Assembly: GCF_025024155.1 (NCBI RefSeq)
Contig: NW_026251746.1
Span: 186,001-250,000, forward strand
DNA: 64,000 bases
Source of the DNA: Gamsiella multidivaricata
Lineage: Eukaryota; Mortierellomycota; Mortierellomycetes; Mortierellales; Mortierellaceae
Direction: 5' to 3'
Made by a program: the position numbers and the translations under genes. Under the pieces are notes generated by a model. It worked only from the letters and a program-made list of their open reading frames with translations. It searched no databases and had not been told where the DNA came from. Positions 33,766 to 44,190 of this stretch are shown piece by piece. Numbering within the stretch: position 1 is the first letter of the stretch; every line of letters begins with the position of its first letter.

Positions 33766-34092
33766 CTAAAACATTCCAGCTGCGAATCCCACGGACACGA
33801 CAGATCCAGCAGCCAAGACAATATTAACCAAGGCAGGAGCGACTGCAATTGCACTGCTGCTCTTGCCTCCAACGACTGTGGGAGCAGCACCACCGGCGCT
33901 GGTACCAGTTGCTGTGCCCGTAGCAGTGCCCGAGACACTTGCAGGACCACCGAGGACAAAGGTACCGGCGCCTTCCTTGTATGGCTTAGCATCGCCGAGA
34001 CACTTGGCGATGGGCATGATGTCGAGACCCTTGGTAGCGTAGGCAATAGGCAGGATGCCACTAACGGAGACGTTAACCTCTTGAGGGAACAC

Positions 34093-34128
<36 letters not shown>

Positions 34129-35269
34129 ATGTAAGTGAACGCGTGTCTTGTAAGATCGATAGATTGAAGGAGTCAATGTACATATGATAAAGGGCTTACA
34201 GTCGTGCTCCAGGACGATGAAACCGGTGCTCATTGTTGGGATCTTGGCGAGCCAGGACTGGAAGGTAGCAACCACTGACTGAGGCGTGGCAGTGCCTCCA
34301 GGGATATTCCACTATACAAAAAACAGGAGATAGCGCGTTAGTCGATGCAGTCCATCCTCCGACGGATAAGAAAAAAAAAAGAGGCGGAGAGGAATCGAGG
34401 GCCTTACGTCGTTGGTGTCAAAGTCCTGGGTCCAGATTGAGGTCTTGTAGCCGAGCTGCGTTGCAATGTTGCGCACGCGATTGTCGACATCACCATATGG
34501 AGGGCGCCAGTAAATGGGGGTCACGCCAATGACACTGAAAATGGCCTTCTCGGTCCATTTGAGCTCGGCGACGATCTGTTCGTTGGACAAGCTGGTCATG
34601 TCTGGGTGGGACCATGTGTGGATGGCAATCTGATGTCCTTCCTGGTAAGCACGCTTCAACGTCGCCTGATAGCTCACAGCGCGGGATCCGACAATGAAGA
34701 GTGTCGCCTTTTGGTTGTGTTGAAGGAGATAGTCGTACAGACGAGGCGAGTCAGGGGATGGACCATCTATGGGACGATTGGAATGATACAAAATTATCTC
34801 GCCGGGTAAATATTAAAGAATCTCTTTGCGGATTCACTCGTATGATAGCACAAACATCAAGAGTCGCAGATTATGGCGCAAGGGTCTCTACCGTACCATC
34901 ATAGGTCAGACCCCAGGTTCCGGTCTTTGGACAGACGACAATGTCGTTGGGGTCAACACACTTTTGACATGTCCACCAACACTGATCCTTGGACAAAGTC
35001 GTAAGATCGGTAGGGCAGGCACCGGCCTTGGAGGGAGGGTATACGGGAGTCTTTGTGAAGTCGACCAACTTGAGCCATGCCTGAACCTGAGGGTCCTGGA
35101 TGAAGGGAACGCAGTCGAGGACTGGCCAAGCGCCTGCCGCGACGGCGGCGTATGTGGTCGGGCAGGTCGATGCAGCGGCACGCTTCTCGAGCATGTGGTG
35201 ACCAGCATGTCCAAAGGCCACAGAGAGTGAGGCCGAGAGTGCCAACAGGGTCTGGATGATTTTGACCAT
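33766..35269 (-). CDS. Chitin deacetylase 1, GPI-type
   Basis: Secreted or wall-anchored polysaccharide deacetylase (CE4) converting chitin to chitosan. Exons 34897-35269, 34408-34766, 34200-34311, 33766-34091; 389 aa. It has a signal peptide, then LEKR followed by Ala, a likely kexin site. After a Cys-rich N-terminal segment the NodB motifs appear in order: LTYDDGPSP (catalytic Asp, split by intron 1), HTWSHPDM (metal His pair), RPPYGD, WTQDFDTND, and IVLEHD. A Ser/Thr/Gly-rich stretch and a hydrophobic C-terminus (VVSVGFAAGMF) suggest a GPI anchor. The upstream ATG at the signal peptide was chosen. It is a tandem paralogue of the next gene, with all three introns at identical positions. Intron 3 carries an AG dinucleotide repeat. 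Confidence 0.95.
34097..34125. repeat. AG dinucleotide microsatellite in chitin deacetylase intron
   Basis: About 14 uninterrupted ag units; on the gene strand it forms the polypyrimidine tract before the last acceptor. Confidence 0.95.
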
Positions 35270-36258
35270 TATGTTTGAGAATAATAAGAATAATACAAGA
35301 TGAGGGCGGTTGGATGAACAGGATAATGGGAAGCGAGGAATGGAAAAGAAAAAAGGGAGAGAGGTGAGGGATGAAAGCCAAGGAGAGGTGAGGGATGAAA
35401 GCCAAGGAGAGGTGAGAGGTGGCACTGCAGAAGGGGGGGAGCAGGGCTGTCGACGATGGGATATGAATAAAAGGAAGGACGTGAGTGGATGGACATTTGT
35501 TTGTTTGTTTCTTTCTCTTAAAATACCCTCCAAGGCAACGGCTGCAGCAACAGAGCACAACAGGCTGATTTGCCGTCCACTCTTACGCCTCCTCCTCCTC
35601 TAGTCCTTACAGAGTACTCAGCTCGGTCCGCCCCGCCCTCAACGCCGCCTGCATCGCCATATCTCCCTATCAAAGGCAAGCCTGGTTGAGCCTTTATATC
35701 GCGTTGGCATCTGAATCATACCAGGGGGAAACGTAGCCGCATCCCCCCCTCCCCCAGCACTTTCGACCCTGGACATATTAGGAACAGAGTTTGAGGTCTA
35801 CAGAACAATTTTTCCCCCTTCGGGCGGGCCTGATTACCCGGGCTCCTCCCAATTATTGGTTTGAGCCCAAACACACACCCGGGGACAGGAACTAGTTCAG
35901 GCAATCCCCTTCTTCTCTCCTTCCTAATCCGGGTGCGCTGGGCCTATATTGGCGTGTGCACCCCTGGGGCTATGCCATCGCATGCTTTTACCTTCACCAG
36001 ACTGACTCTGTTGCATGGCACGAACATAATGCAGAATACTATTAATGTGTCATTGACGACATGTGTGTATAATCTAAGTACGGCGATATACATACTGTAG
36101 TCTATCCAGTGGGATATATCTAGACAGGCGGAGGTGTTCCCATGAGCCCACCTTATAGTTTTCGGGATTCAATCCGCGAAACCTCTACTACACGGCTGTT
36201 GGGGATCATCATCCATCCTTCCTCCAACAACCATGCACGCCTCCCGCGCACATTGCTC
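35270..36258. other. Intergenic region between the two chitin deacetylases
   Basis: Promoter of deacetylase 1 and 3' end of deacetylase 2. Apart from the 24-bp repeat, no feature is seen. Confidence 0.6.
35359..35422. repeat. 24-bp tandem repeat upstream of chitin deacetylase 1
   Basis: Two perfect copies of a purine-rich 24-mer (starting gagaggtgagggatgaaag) and a partial third, 90-150 bp upstream of the start codon. Confidence 0.9.
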
Positions 36259-37881
36259 TTACATTCCAGCCATGGCCGCCATGAAGAATGTCACGCCTGC
36301 GACAAACATCGCCTGGGTTCTTGTAACAACCACTGCTTGGTCTGCACCGCTGGGATTGGCTCCGTTGCCACCAGAGGTGTTGTTGTTGGACAGTAACTTG
36401 AAGGTGCCTGCACCCTCCTTATATGGCTTGCCATCATTCAAACATTGAACGATTGGTTGCATGATCAAGTTCTTGGTTGCGTACGCAATAGGCAAGATGC
36501 CATTCACAGAGACATTGACCTCCTGAGGAAACACTACATGAATCAGTAGGGCAAGGTTAGTCCCTGTGTTCAGTTGCATATAGAATTGTATCATGTTCAA
36601 TAATAAAATGAGGTAGAGACAAAGGCTTACAGTCGTGCTCGAGGACAATAAAACCGGTCTTCATGCCTGGGATTTTGGTCAGCCATGACTTGAAGGTGTC
36701 GACCACTGCTTGAGGTGTGGACTTGTTGGCGGGGATGTTCCACTACAATGTCAAAAATAAGATGCGCGTCCGAGTCAGAAATGTCATTCATTATGTCAAA
36801 CGCACTACTCAACATTCAAAAAACACATCGCTGGTTTGGAGACTTACATCGTCGGTATCAAAGCCCTGAGTCCAGATCGACGTCTTATAGCCCAACTGCG
36901 TCGCAATGTTACGAACGCGGTTATCAACATCACCAAAAGGAGGGCGCCAGTAGAGGGGTGTAACACCAATCGTATCAACGATGGCCTTCTCAGTCCATTT
37001 GAGCTCCGCGACGATCTGCTCATTGGTCAAGCTGGTCATGGCAGGATGGGACCATGTGTGGATAGCAATGTGATGTCCTTCCTGATACGCACGCTTCAAT
37101 GTTGCAGGATAGCTTACAGCGCGGGATCCGACAATGAAGAGTGTCGCCTTTTGGTTGTGCTGAAGGAGGTTGTCGTACAGACGAGGCGAGTCTGGCGATG
37201 GACCATCTAAAATGGAAGCATAGGTCCAGAGCGCGTTGGTTTAGTCATGGAGTGAGGATGAGCAACGCACAAATCTGCGTCTATATTTCCTCTAGGCCCA
37301 AAAACCCGCAATGTCCACCATGAAAAGAGAGATATTTTTGGATCCCCTTTTTTTTTTCTTCCTCTGTTACGACCACAGGCTTGTCTAAAAACACCTGAAA
37401 CGCGGAACAAAAAACCCAGGAAGGACGTTCTGCATTGGTTTCAGGTGCACCATGAAATTTTTCCTTTGGAATTTCCCTTACCATCATAAGTCAATCCCCA
37501 GGTGCCCGGGGTGGGGCAGGACGTGATATCATTCGGGGCCTCACATTTCTGGCACGTCCACCAGCATTGATCCTTGGGGAGTGTCGTGAGATCTGTGGGG
37601 CAGACGCCGTCTGTGGAGGGTGGGTACACTGGTGTCTTTGTGAAATCGACCAACTTGAGCCACGTCTGGACCTGAGGATCCTGTGGGGAAGGGACACAAT
37701 CGATGACTGGGTATTGTCCAGAAGCGACAGCTGGAGGATTGGCATTGCAGGCCGAGGGAGCGGCCGCTGCACGCTTCTCAAGGATGTCGATGCCGTGGCT
37801 GTGACCGAGGCCGTGTGCGGAGACCAGGGACAGGGACAAGGAGAAGGAGATGGTGAAAAGAGTAGTGCTGACCTTGACCAT
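36259..37881 (-). CDS. Chitin deacetylase 2, GPI-type
   Basis: CE4 deacetylase paralogue of deacetylase 1; 381 aa. Exons 37482-37881, 36848-37206, 36631-36742, 36259-36533. The signal peptide MVKVSTTLFTISFSLSLSLV is followed by His-rich residues and ILEKR then Ala, again a kexin-type site. The first exon has the Cys-rich WWTCQKC segment, then LTYDDGPSP, HTWSHPAM, RPPFGD, WTQGFDTDD and IVLEHD. Motif 4 has Gly where deacetylase 1 has Asp (TQDFD versus TQGFD), which could affect activity. The C-terminus (MFVAGVTFFMAAMAGM) fits GPI attachment. Intron 1 is longer (275 bp) than its counterpart in deacetylase 1 (130 bp). Confidence 0.95.
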
Positions 37882-38990
37882 TATGTAAAGTATTATTAAA
37901 AAAGATATGCCGGGGAGGATATGTTGGGTGTACGCGAGTTTGAATAAAGGGAGGTATTGGTATCTGTCAATGGTGCGAAAGAGATATTCATGAACGAAGG
38001 AAGGTGAGGAAGGAGAAGAAAGGAACAGGGCAGTTGAAATAGTTGCAGAAAAAAACGATAGCATAATAACGGCACACTGACGAAAGAGACCCCCGGTTCT
38101 CAGGACTTCCAGACAAGGTCGGGATTGTTTATTTCTGGCATTGTTGGTCCAATTCAGCTTTTGACACCGTACTCGAATACCGGGCGCTAAAAAAGCCTTG
38201 GTAGGATTTTTCATGGTCTATGACAGAATAACAGAGACCTGTGCTGGTTGATTTATTTGGTTAGACCTTGTCAACTACAGGGAGTTTGCTTAACAGAATA
38301 TTCATAATTGACAAGATCCAACCAAATAAATCAACCAGCACAGGTCTCTGCAGAATAAGACCTGTGCACATTTATTAGCCTGAGTCCGCAATAATTGCAT
38401 AGTTCATAGTCCAATTGTAGCAACCTCGATACAAATACGGCCTTCTTAGCGTGGTGAAGGTGCTCGCACCCATGTCAACTTTGCATTGGATTAGATCTAT
38501 CCTTCTTTTGAGGAAAGGAAAGAGGGTCCAGCACCCATCTATTTTTAATATGGGGACCTGAACACGTACGAACCCCTGAAGATGACCTCCCTGTTTTGGA
38601 ATAGAACGAAGACGTACACACATGCGTAGTCATAACCGTTAGGATTGATTGTTGCTGTCTGTGCCCAAGTCAGCAATTGAGACAGAACGCGACTTTTTGC
38701 TTCATTACCTATCTCATGCCGAGCCGGTGCTGACGACCATCAAAGAGTGGACATTCCGCTTAAGTCAATGGAGCCCCTTATCTTTATCACGCCGGTTCCA
38801 TTAGTTCTTTATTTCGAAGTACACATTTGCACTGCACTGTACACGGCCTTTGAGTCTTAACGATTATTTATTAGGGGCTATGTGGTTGTAAGGAGAGACC
38901 TTTATACGATTTTCTGAAGCTTCTGTTCTTCTAGCGTTACGGACCTTCCGCCCTCCTTCCCTAGTTTTCAGGCACATGTGTATTATCGCT
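37882..38990. other. Intergenic region upstream of chitin deacetylase 2
   Basis: Promoter of deacetylase 2 and 3' flank of the small GPI-type gene, with a MITE in the middle. The ORF at 38375-38623 (minus) has no family resemblance and was not called. Confidence 0.6.
38224..38358. mobile_element. hAT-like foldback MITE (119 bp) with 8-bp target duplication
   Basis: Arms 38232-38274 and 38308-38350 are 43-bp inverted repeats with two mismatches, separated by a 33-bp loop. The ends start cagagacctgtgc, and cagaataa stands directly on both sides (38224-38231 and 38351-38358). An 8-bp duplication and CAGAG-type termini are hallmarks of hAT transposons; there is no coding capacity. Confidence 0.87.
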
Positions 38991-39341
38991 TTAGAAGCCG
39001 ATGGCCATGGCAAGAGACAAGCCAACGATAGCGACGAACGAGTTGGCAGCCAAGGAATTCGCGCTCGAGGGCTTGTTGGTGATCGTTGGTGAGGCCACGG
39101 CGGAGGAGGAAGTGGTGCCACCAGCGACAGAGGTCGTGGTGGTAATTACAGGGAAGGTGACCGAGCTGGTGATGCTGGTCGACGCTGCAGAGGAGGAGGA
39201 GACGGACTCGCTATGGGTAGGCTTGGGCTTTCCGGACTCAGTAGTGGTAATGATAGTGGTGATTGGAGGCGCGGCCAAAGCGACAGACGAGAGAGCGAGG
39301 GCCAAAACCAGGGCGGCAACGACGTAGGTGAAGGACTTCAT
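38991..39341 (-). CDS. Small Ser/Thr-rich secreted protein, probable GPI anchor
   Basis: Intronless, 116 aa. A clear signal peptide (YVVAALVLALALSSVALA) is followed by a Ser/Thr/Val-rich middle of about 70 residues suited to O-mannosylation, and a hydrophobic C-terminus (FVAIVGLSLAMAIGF) after small residues (SSANSLAANS) as in GPI signals. No catalytic motif. Likely a structural wall or plasma-membrane mannoprotein; the family is not recognised. It follows the chitin deacetylase pair on the same strand, which fits a cell-surface role. TATA-like tatatccc lies upstream. Confidence 0.8.
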   Translation of the reverse strand: MKSFTYVVAALVLALALSSVALAAPPITTIITTTESGKPKPTHSESVSSSSAASTSITSSVTFPVITTTTSVAGGTTSSSAVASPTITNKPSSANSLAANSFVAIVGLSLAMAIGF

Positions 39342-41178
39342 GGCTGTTATAGAATAGTGTGTAAGTTGTAAATGGGCGTGTGGTGGGAGATGAAGAGTTG
39401 AGAAGTGAGATGCGATGGAAGAGAAAAAGAGAAACTGTGGGGGAAGACGAATAAAGGACTTTTATATCCCTTCTGGATCGTGTGTTGCTTCGTTTTTTCG
39501 AGGCGATGGGCGCGGGGCAGAAGTTAGATGGAGCAATATCAGCTACATTACACAGCATACATTGCATTGAAGAGTTCCGAGTGGTGGTGGTTCGGAGGGC
39601 AACAGCCAAGATTTCCTCCTGTGGCTGATGAAGGACAATGGGCAGTACAACTAGATGCTTGCCGTTTTAATAGCGTAAAGTATTCATTAGGGCGTTTCAT
39701 ACGTTAGTGAAGTTGAAACGTTTGATTGCATGTGGTAGGGCACCAAGAGCATTTGTCGCTCGTTTGCTCTGCCATATGCATCACGTATAGACGTATCTGC
39801 TTTTGTCTTCACCAATAAATCAATTCGCATAGGATCGGAGCGAGGTACATCTCATTAGAAGTTTTGCCAAACTTTCTAGCTCGGGCTGAAGCCTCACCCT
39901 CCGCTTAATCTGTAGTTTCCTTTGGGTTGCAAGTAAATGAGCAGCAGCAACCGCGTGGACAGAAAACAGAGCGCGACGGGGAGGAGGATGGCGTCCAAGG
40001 GTTACCTGACTCATGTCATTGGGGAGCCAGTGCGACTTATACCCTTTAGTGTATTAGTAAATCGGTGCCAATAATCGACTGTACGTGTACTTCACACCAT
40101 AGCGCCATAGCGACAGCCAATTTGCGTGTGTAAACTGTGCTCCCGCCCAATCAGGTCAGGGAACCTCAATAGACCACACAAATCCTTTTTTGTACGAAGC
40201 ACGTCTATTAATATAGTCCAAATAACCTTTTTTCCCAATCAGTTTTGAGGGCGAGGGTTGGGGAAGACTTTGTAACAGTAAACTGAATTTTGCATAGACG
40301 CCGCTTCTCACCTCATAGTACTTCGCTGAGGAATAAACTGGTATTCCTCATGGAAGTACGTGGCATGAATCCTCGGTAAAGTACAACCTGGGGCCCGGAC
40401 ACACGCATTTCCTTCACATACACCCATCAAAATAATAATAATGATAATAATAGTAAAAAATATAAAAGACGCGCGAACGAATTTAATAGGAGCCAAGAAA
40501 AAGTCAATTTAAGGTTGACCTTTTTAGGAAATTCGAGTCCACGTGCCAGCAGCCTTCTCTTCCATGTGTTTAGTTCGAGCCAGAAAGTGAGTGAGTGAGG
40601 AAGCTTTATTTCAATGCAATTGTACATGTATCTAATAATGCATCCGCAAGGCCGGCTACCAGAGGATCTGATGTCGCAAAGTTGACGTGAGCCAGCTAGA
40701 AAAAAAATAAGAGAGGTTAGCGGACAGGAGGAGATGAACGTACTGCGAGAAAAAAGGAGAGTAGGGGAGTGGAGAGGCAAGAGCGAGCAAAGAAAAAGGG
40801 GAATCAAGAGGAGGCATGTGCACGTGGAGGCATGGAGGGCTACTTGGGCAGTGATATATTGTACACAGCAAAACCTGGTAGTTACTACAGAGTAGGAGGA
40901 AAGATAAGTAAGTGGAGCATGAAGTTACAGTGTTGGTGAGGGTGGAAGTGTGCTTGGTATGCGCACTATGAGAGGGAGGGTGAACGATAGTGAAAGCAAC
41001 GAAACATATACCGAACAGAATATGAAAGAAAAAGGGAAGGAGTAAAAGAATGAAAAATGGAGAATGAAGAACGAAAGAAAATTGGAATGAAAAAAAGAAA
41101 GCATTGACAGGTAATAGCAGCCAGGGTGTTCAGCTGAGGGTACTGTATGCGGAGAATCGGCTATTTTGACCCCAAGGG
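39342..41178. other. Intergenic region (small GPI gene / copper-fist gene)
   Basis: No recognisable gene. It contains an AAT microsatellite near 40431-40454 and purine-rich sequence downstream of the copper-fist gene. Confidence 0.55.
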
Positions 41179-44100
41179 TCATGACCGCTGAACTCCGTTC
41201 ATGTTTAGGTCTGGACCGTCGGCCCTAATCTCGTCCACGAAACTCCAATCCTCATTGTCCAGAAAGTCCAGCTGGAGAGGATTCAAGCCTGGCATAGACT
41301 GCTGCAGTTGCTGGAGTTGCATCTGTTCCTGTTCCATCAGCTGAAGCTGCAGCTTTTGATCTTCCTCCATTCCTTCCCGGAAACGGCGTCTAAGGCTCTG
41401 TCTTTGTTGCATCTGTTGTGCAAGCTGTATCTGCTGCTGCTGCTGCTTCAACAAGGGGTCCTCCACGGGTGAATCTGGAGTGTGTTGAATAAACTGCTGT
41501 TGCTGTTGCTGTTGCTGCTGGTGATGGTGATGGTGATGATGCTGCTGCTGCTGCTGCTGTTGCTGCTGTTCGTATGACGGAGAATGAGCAGGGCTACCGT
41601 CAGACCGCTGGTTCTGCATCGAGAGGAGGCTCATGGTTTGGGGCATGGTCCGGGTTTGGCTAAAGCTAGAGGCATCGAAGCTGCTCATGTCCATGTTCAT
41701 GTCCATGCCCGCATTCATGGACATGGCCATGTTCATATTGACGCTTAGTTCCGGCCGATTTCCTTCGATGTTACGGTGGAGCGCATTTTCCAATTCCAAT
41801 TCATCCTTCATCAGCTTGACCTGGTACTCGCCCACGAACTGGCACATATCGCGGAAGCACTCGGTACAATCCACGGTTGGACGACCGCAGCCGCAGCCGC
41901 AAATCAGGACACCGTTGTCGCCCAGATGTATTGGATGTTGCATCTGAGCCGTATCCAAGCCAGAGAGTCCCATGCCACTGAACTCTTGCTTCAAGATCTG
42001 TCGCGCGTCAAAGCCAAAAGCGTTTCTATCCACTTGGCCATTGCTCTGGATCAGGCTCAAAGCAGCAGATAAGTTCAGTGCTTGCGCGCTCAAATTCCCA
42101 TTTGAGTTCATGTTGTCCACATGCGACATGTCATTCGCAAAGACCGCGTTCTTGTTTGCGTCTGAGTCAGAAACAGAAGCCGACCGCTCAGATCCTCCAA
42201 TATTGAGGATGTTCTGGTTGTTGGGGTACGCGAGGCATCCAGGGCAGGCGCAGCGCTCACCGCAGCAACACATGTTCGGAGATATGGCACATCCACAGCC
42301 TTCTCTGGCAATTGTCTCGTCTTCACCGACATCGCTTCTGCCGGCAGGTGGCGAATGAGAAAGGATTGATGACGCGGGCGATGCAGTGTTGGCAGGCTTT
42401 CCGGAACCACAGCACCCCTTCTTAGCCGAGGAGACAGACGAAAGGGTCGCCTGGCCTAATGGGACGGGGCTATTAGAGAAAGAGCCAGGCGAAGAATAGG
42501 ATCGAACAGGAGGCGTGGGCACAGCAGAGGGCGAAGCCGCAGAAAAGGTCGAGAGGGCAGAATAGAGCATTCGTATTTCATCCGCAGAGGCACTTTCCAT
42601 GGGGTTCAAAGACGTAGTTCCGTTCATGATGCCATCCATAATCTTTTTGGAATCGGCCGCGTCCAGCAGGTCCAAGTCCTCCATGTCGTCCGAGGCGTTG
42701 CTGACGGGGTAACTGGTTAGGGTGTCAGGAAAGTACGAGTAGGAGGTCGTAGGATTGTAGTGATCGCTGTCATAGTCGGAGGAGCTGGCATAGTCAAAGC
42801 AAAGATTAGGCTGCATTTGACCGGGATACCCCATGGACGAAGACGACGGAGAATGGTCACAGCCGGTGCTTCCAGACGGAGAAAGCGTCTGGACAGGGAG
42901 GGGAGAGGCGCCAGTGCCATAGATTCCGGTACCGTTCATTCCCTGGGTAGCGAGACCATCGGGGCTGGGGACGGTTTGGCCACCATGGGAATGGGGATGG
43001 GCATGGGCATGGGCATGATGGGCATGGGCATGGGGCGGGAATGGTAGGGGCGACGCCGAGTCACGAGGGAAGAGAAGCATGGCTGGCTTGCCGAGGTCCA
43101 AGGACGCGGTGCTTCGCTGGCAATTGGAGGGGAAGCCGTTCTGGACGGGGGCACCATTCGCCTGCGATGAGCTCTTTCCGGGCTTGACTACGACGCGACC
43201 AGCGCAACTGCAGACTGTGCCCTCGGGGCAACCGCATTTGACGACACCTGGAAGAAGAACGCCGGCTTAAGTAACTGAAGAATCCATTGACATCAATCAC
43301 ATCGTCATCATACATGATTTTTTTGCTCAACCCACTCTCGCTTCACGGCCATCGCATGCGGTCCTCCAAAAGAGCAGAGCAGCATATGGCACACGCGCGA
43401 GAGTGGGCGAATGCATGGTTGAAAGTCTACCTCCATTGGACGAGAGTGCGTCCGAGCAGTTCTGGGGGCTGTTGCACTGGGTCGAGACGGACCGGAGGAG
43501 GTCCTCGCCGCTAATTGCAGCTGGGACGGATAAGCGACCGTCATGGCTGAGTGATTTGGCACGTTTCAGACCGTTGGCTACAGCAGCGGATCCTATGGTA
43601 TACATGTCGCAACAATGGCGCCCAGATGAGTATGTACGACCAAATAGGAGATTGTTTTGGAATATTTCAGTGCTATGAATGAGGCGATCCATACCTTCCT
43701 CACGGCCACAGATACACCGAGCATTGACATGCTTGGCCTTGCGCAACTCTTTGCAGTGAGCACATTGGGTCGAGGGGCGACCTTTCTTCTTGATCTCATG
43801 CAAGGGTCGTTCGCTGGATTGGGTTGGCATTGGTATCAATATTAACAAGTACATGTACAGTGAATGCAAAAGTGGCCAGCCAGGAGAGACGAAGAGGCGA
43901 GATTAGGAGACAGAACTGCATCAAATCAAAAGCAAAAGCAAAGCCAAAGGGCGGGATGCGTGCAGGAATACGGATATCAACTCACCCATGGTTGCAGGTC
44001 GTCGAACGATGGCCTTTGATACATGTGGCACTATTCAAACAAACAATAGTACAATCGAGGTCAATTTTCACCGATAAGAGTGAGCACTGTTCAGCCCAAA

Positions 44101-44190
44101 CGAGCGAAGGGTTAACGGGTGCAGTGGTCCAGCCGAGAAGCAACTTGCTGCTGCTTACCATGCAAACTTTTGTCCGTTTACGAACACCAT
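41179..44190 (-). CDS. Copper-fist transcription factor (Cuf1/Mac1/Ace1 family)
   Basis: Copper-sensing DNA-binding regulator, 808 aa. Exons 44159-44190, 43986-44030, 43695-43813, 43431-43592, 41179-43247. MVFVNGQKFACATCIKGHRS begins the copper fist; its zinc ligands are C11, C14, C23 and H25 (CATC..., CNH). The minor-groove motif KKGRPSTQC follows at about residues 35-43, then CAHC and CICG. Exon 4 supplies the conserved TQCNSPQNCSDALSSNGG. Further Cys clusters (VVKCGCPEGTVCSC; REGCGCAISPNMCCCGERC; CGCGCGRPTVDC) are typical copper-binding regions. The rest is low complexity: a His-Ala/His-Pro stretch near 43000, and long Gln and His runs near 41490-41570. The tiny first exon (32 nt) is fixed by its conserved sequence. 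Confidence 0.93.
41489..41570 (-). repeat. CAG/CAT-type repeat encoding poly-Gln / poly-His
   Basis: Interrupted glutamine and histidine codon runs inside the copper-fist gene: about ten Gln, seven His, then nine or more Gln. Confidence 0.9.
42999..43033 (-). repeat. GGCATG hexanucleotide repeat encoding His-Ala
   Basis: Near-perfect six-base units giving a His-Ala/His-Pro rich segment of the copper-fist protein. Confidence 0.9.
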
